Of a stretch of 64,000 bases of DNA, positions 53,031 to 62,120 are shown one piece after another; positions within the stretch are counted from its first letter, which is position 1; each line of letters starts with the position of its first letter. The notes under the pieces were generated by a model. That model worked only from the letters and a program-made list of their open reading frames with translations. It searched no databases and was not told the DNA's origin. This stretch comes from Deltaproteobacteria bacterium (GTDB taxonomy: Bacteria; Desulfobacterota; Desulfuromonadia; Desulfuromonadales; Geopsychrobacteraceae), in the NCBI GenBank assembly GCA_024280485.1, contig JAJRQB010000065.1, positions 1 through 64,000 on the forward strand, read 5' to 3'. Position numbers and translations under genes: made by a program.

Positions 53031-54389
53031 CTAGCGCATCGTGACAAACTCTTCTGATCCGGTCGGATGAATCGCAACCACGTTGTCAAAGTCTACCTTG
53101 GTTGCCCCCATCTTGATTGCAACTGAAAAGCCCTGAATCATCTCATCCACAGCAAAACCGATACCGTGCAATCCGACGATTCTTTCCTCCGTTCCGGCAC
53201 AGATTAATTTCATTTTGCACGGCTGCCGATGTTGGGTCACGGCGGTATACATGGCGGTGAAGTTTGAGGTGTAGATATTGATCTGTTCTTCACCATACTG
53301 AGCAATCGCCTCGGGTTCGGTCAGGCCGATAGTGCCAATTGGCGGATGACTAAAGACGACAGTCGGAATCAGGGTGTAGTCCATTTTGACTTTTCCCATT
53401 TGAGGGTTAAATAACCTCTCAGCGAGTAAGCGCCCCGCTCTAATGGCAACCGGTGTCAATTCAATCCCATTTTCGATCACATCCCCGACGGCATAAATGT
53501 TGTCAGAGGAAGTCGTTTGATATTCATCGACCTTGATGTAACCATCCACCGTTCGTTCAATGTTCGATGCTTCGATATTCATTCCATCGGTTGAGGGGTG
53601 TCGCCCGATAGCCCAGATGATCTGGTCAAAATTATGGGTCTCCCCATTTTCGAGGTGCAGGATCAGACTGCCATCCTTCTCTTTTGTGACTTTCTGCGGA
53701 GTCGCATAGGTATGCAGGGTCGGCCCCTCGTTTTTCATCACCTCCATCAGGGTGCTGACTACAATGGGGTCGAAATTGCGTAATGGGGACTGTTTGCGCA
53801 CAAATAAATGTGTGGAGGAGCCCAGACTGTACAGCATACCGGCTAACTCAACCGCGATGTAACCGGCGCCGACAACGGCGACACGTTTTGGTTGCTCGGT
53901 TAAGGCAAAAAATCCATCTGAATCGATGCCAAACTCAGCGCCTGGAATATCAGGGTGTGTTGGTCGACCTCCTGTGGCGATAAGAATATGCTCTGCAGTA
54001 TATTGTTCACCATCAACTTCAACAGTTTTATTATTGATGAAAGTGGCAAAACCTTTGATCAGAGTGACGCCATTACTCGCCAGAGATTTGTCATAACTCT
54101 GGTGAATACGGCTGATGTAGGCATTGCGATTCTCGACCAGTTTAGGCCAATCGAAAGATTTCAACGTTAGATCAAAGCCATAATCAGGCGCATACAGCTT
54201 GATTGCCTCAGCGACTTGCGCAGCATGCCACATCACTTTTTTGGGTACGCAGCCGAGATTAACGCAGGTGCCGCCGAGTTGCTTTGCTTCGATGATTGCG
54301 ACTTTTGCGCCACGCATTGCGGCTCTATTGGCTGAAGCAATGCCGCCGCTGCCACCGCCAATAGCGATATAATCAAAATGCTGTGCCAT
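53031..54389 (-). CDS. gor: Glutathione-disulfide reductase
   Basis: [48 protein letters not shown] redox-active Cys pair; [15 protein letters not shown]. Confidence 0.88.
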   Translation of the reverse strand: MAQHFDYIAIGGGSGGIASANRAAMRGAKVAIIEAKQLGGTCVNLGCVPKKVMWHAAQVAEAIKLYAPDYGFDLTLKSFDWPKLVENRNAYISRIHQSYDKSLASNGVTLIKGFATFINNKTVEVDGEQYTAEHILIATGGRPTHPDIPGAEFGIDSDGFFALTEQPKRVAVVGAGYIAVELAGMLYSLGSSTHLFVRKQSPLRNFDPIVVSTLMEVMKNEGPTLHTYATPQKVTKEKDGSLILHLENGETHNFDQIIWAIGRHPSTDGMNIEASNIERTVDGYIKVDEYQTTSSDNIYAVGDVIENGIELTPVAIRAGRLLAERLFNPQMGKVKMDYTLIPTVVFSHPPIGTIGLTEPEAIAQYGEEQINIYTSNFTAMYTAVTQHRQPCKMKLICAGTEERIVGLHGIGFAVDEMIQGFSVAIKMGATKVDFDNVVAIHPTGSEEFVTMR

Positions 54390-54516
54390 CTTTCCTCCTT
54401 GACCAGATTGCTTGATGCGAAGTGTAGCATTTTTTAATCAATCTCGTGTGAAGTCGGAACTGATTTTTCTGGCAGTCAGTAATAGATATGACATGCGCTG
54501 GTTGTAGCTGACAACA

Positions 54517-54557
54517 ATATATTCATCAGTGTATAAAATATCCATTGATGAATATAT
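54517..54557. promoter_or_regulatory. Inverted repeat upstream of the glycyl-radical enzyme operon
   Basis: atatattcatca (54517-54528) and tgatgaatatat (54546-54557), perfect 12-bp arms. Confidence 0.5.
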
Positions 54558-54792
54558 CTTCTATTTAACTGAACGATTTGCTCTTGTCCTTGCTAGGTAA
54601 TTTTGTGAATTTTCACGAGGTTATAAGGCGAGGATGACCTTTGGTGAAGTTGGTACCCAAATTGCTGAACAATAACCTGGCATCGCCAAGACAACGACAG
54701 TTCTTGTCCCGAAGTGGTTGTTCACAGTAATATTGCAAGTTAGGCAAACGAATCAGTATCCGGCTCGAATTCAGAAAGAAAAAGGGATCATC

Positions 54793-57249
54793 ATGGAAAC
54801 CACCGAACGATTGAAGATTGATCCACAGCGTAAAGCTGCTGCTGAAGGGAACTTCTATCCGGAGCTTAATAGTTCTATCGGGCCGGGGATGAATCCTCGT
54901 ATTCAGCGACTGCGCAAGCTGAGCGTTGAGGCTGAACCCAGCCTGTCGATCGAGCGCGCCTTGCATGAGACTGCATTTTATCGCGAGAACTATGGTAAAT
55001 ATTCGATTCCGGTGCTTCGGGCGTTGAACTTTCTCGATCATTGCCAGAAGAAGACGCTTTATCTAGGTGCTGATGAACTGATTGTTGCTGAGCGTGGCCC
55101 GCGGCCGAAAGCAGTGCCGACCTTCCCCGAGCTGACCTGCCACAGCGTCGAAGATTTTCATGTCCTGAATACCCGCGATCAGCAACGTTACACAATCAGC
55201 GCTGAGGACATTGAAACCTACGCACGTGAGGTGATTCCTTATTGGCAAGGAAAGACGATCCGTGAGCGGATCTTCAGCCATGTGCCGGAAGAATGGCTGG
55301 CGGCATATGAGGCTGGGCTCTTTACCGAGTTCATGGAACAGCGTGCGCCAGGGCACACCGCCCTCGACGGGCAGATCTATCGGAAGGGGATGCTCGACTT
55401 TAAGGTCCAGATTGCGACTGAGATCGCTGTCCTCGATTATTTGAATGACCCCGAAGCGACCGATAAGTTTGAAGAACTCAAGGCGATGGATATCAGCTGC
55501 GACGCAGTGATTCTTTTTGCCGAGCGCCATGCCGAGTTGGCCGAAGAGATGGCGACAAAAGAGACTGATCCGCAACGTGTCGCTGAACTTGAGAAAATTG
55601 CTGCAGTCTGCCGACGGGTACCGGCTCACAAGCCGGAAACCTTTCACGAAGCGATCCAGATGTACTGGTTCGTGCATCTCGGAACCATTACAGAATTGAA
55701 CGGCTGGGATGCGATGAACCCCGGCCATTTCGATCAGCATCTGACACCGTTCTACGCAAAGGAGACCGCTGCCGGAAGTCTGAGCCGCGAACAGGCCAAA
55801 GAGTTGCTCTGCTGTTTCTGGATCAAGGTCAACAACCACCCTGCACCACCTAAGGTCGGTATCACTGCGCGTGAAAGTGGTACTTACAATGATTTCACCA
55901 ATATCAATATCGGCGGCATCACTGGCGAGGGAAAAGACGGAGTCAGTGAGGTTTCCTATCTCATGCTCGAGGTGATCGAGGGGTTGCATGTTCTACAGCC
56001 GGGGAGTTCGGTCCATATCAGCAGCAAGACCCCTGAGCGCTTTTTGAATGCTGCCTGCAAGGTCATTCGTCAGGGCCATGGTTATCCATCCATTTTTAAT
56101 CCCGATATCTATACGGTTGAATTGATGCGTCAGGGGAAATCTTTAAGGGATGCCCGCGAAGGGGGGTGCAGTGGCTGTATAGAGGTCGGCGCTTTTGGTA
56201 AGGAGGCCTATGTTTTAACCGGATATTTGAATGTTCCGAAGGTCCTTGAGGTGACTCTGAACAACGGGATTGATCCGGTTACCGGCAAGCAAGCAGGTAT
56301 GGCCAGCGGTGATCCTTTAGATTTTAAAAATTATACAGAGCTGTATGCTGCCTTCCACAGGCAATTGAATTTTATCGTCGAGACCAAGGTGCGAGTCAGT
56401 AATTACATCGATCGGATGTTCGCAAAATACGCTCCGGCACCTTTTTTATCGGTGGTGATTGAGGATTGCATCAGCAAGGGAAAGGATTACTACGACGGTG
56501 GTCCGCGTTACAACACCAACTACATCCAGTGCACTGGCTTAGGGACCACTACCGATTCGCTGGCCGCGCTGAAGAAGCATGTTTTTGAAGATCAGACCTT
56601 TGGTATCGAGCAGCTTCTTGCGGCGGTCGCGAATAACTTTGAAGGGGAAGAATTTCTGCGTCAGACAATCCTCAATAAGACCCCGTTTTTTGGTAACGAT
56701 GATGATTTTGCTGATGAGATCGCATTACAGATTTACGCTGATCTACTTGAGGCTATCGACGGCAAGCCGAATGTCAAAGGGGAGAGCTTCCACCTCAACA
56801 TGCTCTCAACGACCTGCCACATCTATTTTGGCAAGGTGATGGGCGCCACACCTAACGGGCGTTTTGCCGGAAAATCGATCTCTGATGGGACTTCGCCGTC
56901 CCACGGTGCTGACACCCATGGTCCTTCGGCGGTCATCCGTTCACTGACCAAGCTCGATCATACGATGTCAGGTGGCACTCTGTTGAATCAGCGTTTTCTC
57001 CCCAGCCTGCTTAAGCGGGATGAGGATATCGCCAGACTCGGACAGCTTGTCCGCAGCTATTTTACTCTTGGTGGACATCATATCCAGTTCAATATCGTCG
57101 ATACCGCGACACTCAAAGCCGCTCAGGAGAGTCCTGAGGATTATAAGGACCTGCTGGTACGCATGGCCGGGTATAGCGACTACTTCAACGATATGAATGC
57201 TGATCTTCAGCAGGAAGTGATTGAACGCACAGAGAATGATGCGTTTTGA
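54793..57249 (+). CDS. hypD: Glycyl-radical enzyme, probable trans-4-hydroxy-L-proline dehydratase (HypD-like)
   Basis: Glycyl-radical motif VRMAGYSDYFNDM; active-site GGCSGCIEVGAFGKEAYVLTGY with C-x-E; SVEAEPSLSIERA and PEEWLAAYEAGLFTEFMEQRAPGHT align with the remembered Clostridioides HypD sequence. Start set at ATG 54793. Confidence 0.8.
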   Translation: METTERLKIDPQRKAAAEGNFYPELNSSIGPGMNPRIQRLRKLSVEAEPSLSIERALHETAFYRENYGKYSIPVLRALNFLDHCQKKTLYLGADELIVAERGPRPKAVPTFPELTCHSVEDFHVLNTRDQQRYTISAEDIETYAREVIPYWQGKTIRERIFSHVPEEWLAAYEAGLFTEFMEQRAPGHTALDGQIYRKGMLDFKVQIATEIAVLDYLNDPEATDKFEELKAMDISCDAVILFAERHAELAEEMATKETDPQRVAELEKIAAVCRRVPAHKPETFHEAIQMYWFVHLGTITELNGWDAMNPGHFDQHLTPFYAKETAAGSLSREQAKELLCCFWIKVNNHPAPPKVGITARESGTYNDFTNINIGGITGEGKDGVSEVSYLMLEVIEGLHVLQPGSSVHISSKTPERFLNAACKVIRQGHGYPSIFNPDIYTVELMRQGKSLRDAREGGCSGCIEVGAFGKEAYVLTGYLNVPKVLEVTLNNGIDPVTGKQAGMASGDPLDFKNYTELYAAFHRQLNFIVETKVRVSNYIDRMFAKYAPAPFLSVVIEDCISKGKDYYDGGPRYNTNYIQCTGLGTTTDSLAALKKHVFEDQTFGIEQLLAAVANNFEGEEFLRQTILNKTPFFGNDDDFADEIALQIYADLLEAIDGKPNVKGESFHLNMLSTTCHIYFGKVMGATPNGRFAGKSISDGTSPSHGADTHGPSAVIRSLTKLDHTMSGGTLLNQRFLPSLLKRDEDIARLGQLVRSYFTLGGHHIQFNIVDTATLKAAQESPEDYKDLLVRMAGYSDYFNDMNADLQQEVIERTENDAF

Positions 57250-58160
57250 CTCAGCCTCAACCCCTCATCTTCGACATCAAGCGTTACTCGATTAACGACG
57301 GCCCCGGTATCCGCCTGACGATCTTCTTCAAGGGTTGCCCTTTGAGCTGTCGTTGGTGTCATAATCCTGAAAGCCTTTCGATGCGGACACAGAAGCTCTA
57401 CACCAGGAGCAAATGCATCGGCTGCGGCGAGTGCGTCAAGGCCTGTCAGAATCAGGCTTGCCTTCTGGGGAAGGGGGGGATCGTAACGGATGCCGAGCGC
57501 TGTCAGGTCTGCGGAGCCTGTGCCGAGGCTTGTCCTAGCTTGGCGACCGAGATGTCGGGCCGGTCTTATTCTGTTGCAGAGTTGATGGGGATCATTGAGA
57601 AGGAGATTCCCTTCTTCGACCAGTCGGGTGGTGGGGTGACCTTCTCAGGTGGCGAGCCTTTGATGCATACTCCGTTTTTACTTGAGCTTCTCAACGCCTG
57701 CGGAGAACAGCAGATCCATCGTGCGGTTGATACCTCTGGCTATGGCAAAACCACTGATCTGGTCGCAATCGCCGAACAGGCAGATCTCTTCCTCTTCGAT
57801 CTCAAACTGATGGATGCCGAGCGACACCGGGAATTCACCGGAGTCGATAACAGCTTGATTCTCGATAACTTAAAAGCCCTCGCTACGACCGGCGTACAGA
57901 TTGAAATACGTGTGCCTCTGATCGCCGGACTCAATGACGATCGGCAGAACCTGGAACAAATGGCCACATTTGTAGCGCAATTACCTGGACCGCGGCCAAC
58001 ACTCAGCTTCCTGCCGTTTCATAATATAGCCGAAAACAAGTACCCTAAGCTTGGACAGATTTACGATGTTTCCGAGATGGCAGTTCCGGGGACTGAGCGC
58101 TTGCAGCAGGCCGTTGATATCTGCGCCGACCACGGCTTGATCGCGAGCGTTGGCGGATGA
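57246..58160 (+). CDS. hypE: Glycyl-radical enzyme activating enzyme (radical SAM)
   Basis: GCPLSCRWCHNPESLS (CxxxCxxC), ferredoxin-type CIGCGECVKACQNQAC and CQVCGACAEACP, VTFSGGEPLMH; TTG start overlapping the hypD stop. Confidence 0.88.
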   Translation: MTQPQPLIFDIKRYSINDGPGIRLTIFFKGCPLSCRWCHNPESLSMRTQKLYTRSKCIGCGECVKACQNQACLLGKGGIVTDAERCQVCGACAEACPSLATEMSGRSYSVAELMGIIEKEIPFFDQSGGGVTFSGGEPLMHTPFLLELLNACGEQQIHRAVDTSGYGKTTDLVAIAEQADLFLFDLKLMDAERHREFTGVDNSLILDNLKALATTGVQIEIRVPLIAGLNDDRQNLEQMATFVAQLPGPRPTLSFLPFHNIAENKYPKLGQIYDVSEMAVPGTERLQQAVDICADHGLIASVGG

Positions 58161-59488
58161 CTTCTAAGCCTGTGAACTTTTCGCGGATTTTGCGCTTCTG
58201 GACGCCTTTGCTCGGCACCTGGTTGCTGATGGCGGTCGATGGTCCGCTGCTGACGGCCATCATTGCGCGTATGGTCGATGCCGAGCTGAACTTGGCGGCC
58301 TACGGGGTCGCCTTTTCTTTTGCGCTGGTCGCCGAAGCGCCGATCATCATGCTGATGAGCGCTTCGACTTCTCTTGCCTCCAGTCCGTTGGCTTATAGAC
58401 GTCTGCGTCGCTTTACCGCGGTGTTGTGTCTCCTTGTGACTCTCGGGCTGGCGATTCTACTTATTCCTCAGCCCTATACCCTGCTGATGGAAGGTTTGAT
58501 CGGCCTGCCGCCTGAAATTGCAACACGGACCCATTGGGCGCTGCTGGTGCTGCTCCCCTGGCCAGCGGCAATCGGTTTGCGGCGCTTCTATCAGGGGGTG
58601 TTGATCCGCAGTGGCCAGACTAAGCGCGTAGTGTTGGCGACAGTTTTTCGGTTGGCAGGGATGGCCGGTTGCGCCTTTGCGCTTTTTTATCACTCCAATA
58701 CGCAAGGTGCTTTGCTCGGCGGGATCGCCCTTAGTTGTGGCGTGGTTGCCGAACTGCTGGCCAGCCGTTTTCTCTCCCGGCAGGTGATCAGGAAACTGCT
58801 GGCGGCACCACAAACAGGTGATGTCCTCAGTTACTCAGCCCTCTGGCGTTACTATCTGCCGCTAGCGTTGACCCCCTTTATTACTCTCGGCGTTCATCCG
58901 TTGGTGATCTTTTTTCTCGGCAAAGGGCGCCTGCCTCTTGAGTCGCTGGCGGTGATGCCGGTTCTGGGAGCCCTGACTTTTATCTTTCGTGCGATCGGCC
59001 TTTCTTTTATGGAAGTGGTGATAGCGCTTGTCGGCAAAGATTTTCGTGGTTATCTGCCAATCCGAAATTTCTCCTACGGGTTGGCTCTATTTGCCAGTGG
59101 CAGCTTGCTGTTGATTGCCCTGACGCCGCTTTCGACTCTCTGGTTACAGCAGCTCGCAGGACTCAGTCCTGAATTGATTAGCTTTTCACGGTTCCCCTTG
59201 ATTTTGATGGCGCTATTACCAGCCGGTTCGGTGATTAGTTCTTTTCAGCGCGGCGTGCTGATGGAGGGGCGGATGACCAGGCCGATCTCGACTGCGACTG
59301 TCATTGAAGCTGCTGTTATTTTTGGCCTTTTAACTCTGTTGTTGCTCTATACTCCTTTGTCCGGAGCACTTTGTGCCGCACTGGCCTACGTGATTGGTCG
59401 TTTGGTGGCAATCCTCTGGATGATAATCCCCTGTCGCCTGGTTCTGAACAGAGCGGCGGTTGTTTCTGGCAGTAGACGCGTGAGATGA
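58157..59488 (+). CDS. Polytopic membrane protein, MATE/MVF-superfamily-like
   Basis: 443 aa, about 12 hydrophobic segments, FWTPLLGTWLLMAVDGPLLTAIIAR; overlaps hypE stop. Confidence 0.6.
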   Translation: MTSKPVNFSRILRFWTPLLGTWLLMAVDGPLLTAIIARMVDAELNLAAYGVAFSFALVAEAPIIMLMSASTSLASSPLAYRRLRRFTAVLCLLVTLGLAILLIPQPYTLLMEGLIGLPPEIATRTHWALLVLLPWPAAIGLRRFYQGVLIRSGQTKRVVLATVFRLAGMAGCAFALFYHSNTQGALLGGIALSCGVVAELLASRFLSRQVIRKLLAAPQTGDVLSYSALWRYYLPLALTPFITLGVHPLVIFFLGKGRLPLESLAVMPVLGALTFIFRAIGLSFMEVVIALVGKDFRGYLPIRNFSYGLALFASGSLLLIALTPLSTLWLQQLAGLSPELISFSRFPLILMALLPAGSVISSFQRGVLMEGRMTRPISTATVIEAAVIFGLLTLLLLYTPLSGALCAALAYVIGRLVAILWMIIPCRLVLNRAAVVSGSRRVR

Positions 59489-59504
59489 AGGATGTTGCAA
59501 TCTT

Positions 59505-60398
59505 ATGAAGGATAATACTGGAGCATATTATGTTCTTGGCGCGGCACTGCTCTGGGGGACGACCGGTACTGCCCAGTCTTTTGCCCCGGTCGGATTCGAC
59601 TCGACGGTTATCGGCTTTCTGCGCCTGATGATTGGGGGACTTGCTCTGGTAGTCTTGGCTGCCAGTCGTAAAGAATTCGGCCGTTTAAACGAGTGGCGGT
59701 TCTGGCCGACCCTGCTTGCAGCGATTTTTATGGCCAGTTATCAGGTCTGCTTTTTTGCAGCGGTCAACAAAACCGGAGTCGCGGTCGGAACTATTATCGG
59801 GATTGGCAGTGCGCCGATCGCCGGGGGTATTCTCGGCTACCTGTTTCGGGGGGAACGTCCCGGAAAACGTTGGTTGGTAGCAACCCTGCTCGCCATCTGC
59901 GGTTGCAGTCTTCTTAGCCTGGGAAGTGGTGGCGTTGATGTTGACCCCGTTGGGATCCTGCTGGCCTTCGGGGCTGGCCTCTCCTATGCTCTTTATACCT
60001 TGTTGTTCAAGGGGCTTCTCGAACGTCAGGCCCCGAGTGCGGTGCTGGCGGTAGTTGTTTGTCTGGGTGCTCTGTTATTAGCGCCGTTGTTGATTGGTAA
60101 GGATCTTTCCTGGGTCGCACAGCCCCGCGCTATTATTGTCGTGCTCCATCTGGGGCTCGTGACCATGGCGCTTTCATACTGGCTGTTCGGTCGAGGTCTG
60201 CAGAGGGTCCAGATCTCCTCAGCGGTGACTCTGTCGCTGGCTGAGCCGATGACGGCGGGATTACTCGGGGTGTTGCTGCTTGGAGAATATCTGACTCCGC
60301 AAGCATTTGGCGGCATCAGCCTGATTTTCATCGGTCTTCTTTTGCTTGTTTTACCGGTTGAACGTATTCTGCGTAGGATAGTTGAGAGAGCTAAATGA
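59505..60398 (+). CDS. EamA/DMT-family transporter
   Basis: GAALLWGTTGTAQSFAPVGF; SLAEPMTAGLLGVLLLGEYLTPQAFGGISLIFIGLLLL. Confidence 0.85.
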   Translation: MKDNTGAYYVLGAALLWGTTGTAQSFAPVGFDSTVIGFLRLMIGGLALVVLAASRKEFGRLNEWRFWPTLLAAIFMASYQVCFFAAVNKTGVAVGTIIGIGSAPIAGGILGYLFRGERPGKRWLVATLLAICGCSLLSLGSGGVDVDPVGILLAFGAGLSYALYTLLFKGLLERQAPSAVLAVVVCLGALLLAPLLIGKDLSWVAQPRAIIVVLHLGLVTMALSYWLFGRGLQRVQISSAVTLSLAEPMTAGLLGVLLLGEYLTPQAFGGISLIFIGLLLLVLPVERILRRIVERAK

Positions 60399-61279
60399 CC
60401 CGGCAGGGACGCGCTTACCTTTACGCTTTGATCACGGTTCTGCTTTGGTCGACTATTGCCACCGCTTTTAAAGTTACGCTGCGTTATCTTGAGCCGATTC
60501 AGTTACTTCTCTATGCCGGTTCGGTCTCGACCCTATTGTTGGCAGTAATCCTGCTAGTACAGGGTAAGTTCCGCCTGATCTTCAGTTGTACTCGCCGTCA
60601 GTATTTAATGTCGATATTACTCGGACTGCTCAATCCCTTTCTCTATTATCTGGTCCTGCTACAGGCCTACAAGCTGTTGCCAGCTCAGCAAGCGCAGCCT
60701 TTGAACTATACCTGGGCGATCACTCTGGCACTGTTGTCTGTGCCGCTACTGGGACAGAAGTTACGTCTTGCCGAATTAGGGGCTTTGCTACTCAGCTATG
60801 CTGGTGTGGTGGTCATTGCTACTGAAGGTCAGCCATTCAGCCTGCATGTTACCGACAGCACCGGTGTGGTCCTGGCTCTTTCGAGCACCATTATCTGGGC
60901 GCTTTATTGGATCTACAATACCCGTGATACGCGCGATCCGGTGGTGGCCCTGCTGGTTAATTTCCTCTGTAGTTTTCCCTTCGTACTTGGCTACTGTCTG
61001 ATTTTTTCTGAAATAGTCTGGCCCCCGCTCCCCGGCCTGCTCGGCGCAATATATATTGGCTTTTTTGAGATGGGCGCTTGTTTTGTCCTCTGGTTGCTGG
61101 CGCTGCGCTACACCGAAAGCACCGCGAAAATCAGCAGTCTGATCTTTCTTTCTCCTTTTCTGTCGCTCTTCTTTATCCATTTTCTGGTTGGTGAAGAAAT
61201 TCTGCCAGCGACCTTTGCCGGGTTGGTGCTGATTGTTGGTGGGCTATTGTGGCAGAAGGCTCTTGGGAAGGAAAAATGA
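60395..61279 (+). CDS. EamA/DMT-family transporter
   Basis: ALITVLLWSTIATAFKVTLRYLEP; LIFLSPFLSLFFIHFLVGEEILPATFAGLVLIVGGLLWQ; start overlaps preceding stop. Confidence 0.85.
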   Translation: MTRQGRAYLYALITVLLWSTIATAFKVTLRYLEPIQLLLYAGSVSTLLLAVILLVQGKFRLIFSCTRRQYLMSILLGLLNPFLYYLVLLQAYKLLPAQQAQPLNYTWAITLALLSVPLLGQKLRLAELGALLLSYAGVVVIATEGQPFSLHVTDSTGVVLALSSTIIWALYWIYNTRDTRDPVVALLVNFLCSFPFVLGYCLIFSEIVWPPLPGLLGAIYIGFFEMGACFVLWLLALRYTESTAKISSLIFLSPFLSLFFIHFLVGEEILPATFAGLVLIVGGLLWQKALGKEK

Positions 61280-61367
61280 ATTGCCTTGTTCTCGGGCAGT
61301 CTGCTGCTTTTCGACAGCACCGGATAAAGGTGATATTCTCCCTTGGTTTATATTGTTCCATTGCGAA

Positions 61368-61438
61368 CGTCATTCCCGCGAAGGCGGGAATCCAGAGATT
61401 GTTGTCGGAGCTGGATCCCCGCATGCGCGAGGATGACG
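61368..61438. repeat. Dispersed inverted-repeat element (CGTCATTCCCGCGAAGGCGGGAATCCAG...CTGGATCCCCGCATGCGCGAGGATGACG)
   Basis: 71-bp element with near-complementary ends and inner hairpins; recognisable as a common proteobacterial intergenic repeat type. Confidence 0.75.
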
Positions 61439-61509
61439 GTTGAAGTGAGTTTTGACCTTATCTCTAAATATCAAAATATGACCAGCACAGACGTTGCTCA
61501 ATAGGGGGC

Positions 61510-62118
61510 ATGAGCGAAGAGATCATGACATCACAGAATTTTGAATTCCTGCGGGATGGATATCCCGAACTGGCCGATCTGGGCGGGTTCGCAGAGAAGT
61601 ATTTGCATGAGGACCCGGCCAGTGCCGTGGCCAACTTGCGTCTCTTCGCCGAGCAGTTGGTCGAGCGTATCTACTAGACCCATCAACTGCAAAAACCTTA
61701 TCAGGCTAAGTTCATCGACCTGCTCACCAATGGCGCTTTTACTTCAATGGTGCCGCATGTCATTCTCGACAAGATTCACCTGCTGCGCAAAATTGGCAAC
61801 AGGGGCGTGCACGGTGAAGTTGTCCCGGCCAAAGACCCTAAAAAAGATATATTCACTGGGTTTTTACTGTTGAACCTGAAGGTCATGCATAGCTACATTC
61901 TTAGTAAAGTTACAACTGCAGCGCATGGGACAAAAAGAATTGAAATGTTTGAATTGGGTGAATTGCCCGTAGTGCGGTCCAACGATGAAAATCAGTGGAT
62001 ATTTTCAAACATCGTAAAACATTTTTCTGGTTTAAAGGGAAAAGTTGAAGTTTTCGAAGAAGCGGGCAATGACCTTTTCAACTTCCTCGTCCAACGCGCC
62101 TTCCGGGGAGACCTCTGA
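61510..62118 (+). pseudogene. Decayed restriction-modification-like ORF (HsdR-type/DUF4145-like N-terminus), in-frame TAG at 61675-61677
   Basis: One frame: MSEEIMTSQNFEFLRDGYPELADLGGFAEKYLHEDPASAVANLRLFAEQLVERIY*THQLQKPYQAKFIDLLTNGAFTSMVPHVILDKIHLLRKIGNRGVHGEVVPAKDPKK then a methyltransferase-C-terminus-like tail. Confidence 0.6.
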
Positions 62119-62120
62119 GC

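Noticed and set aside
55063-55989. 308-aa minus-strand ORF antisense to the glycyl-radical enzyme gene
   Set aside because: Opposite strand holds the conserved GRE; antisense translation matches no family I recognise.
27540-61677. Organism-wide amber reassignment (pyrrolysine-type) to explain both internal TAG codons
   Set aside because: TAG is used as a normal terminator by several intact genes here, the affected families are not known Pyl proteins, and other lesion types are equally common; kept only as a check.
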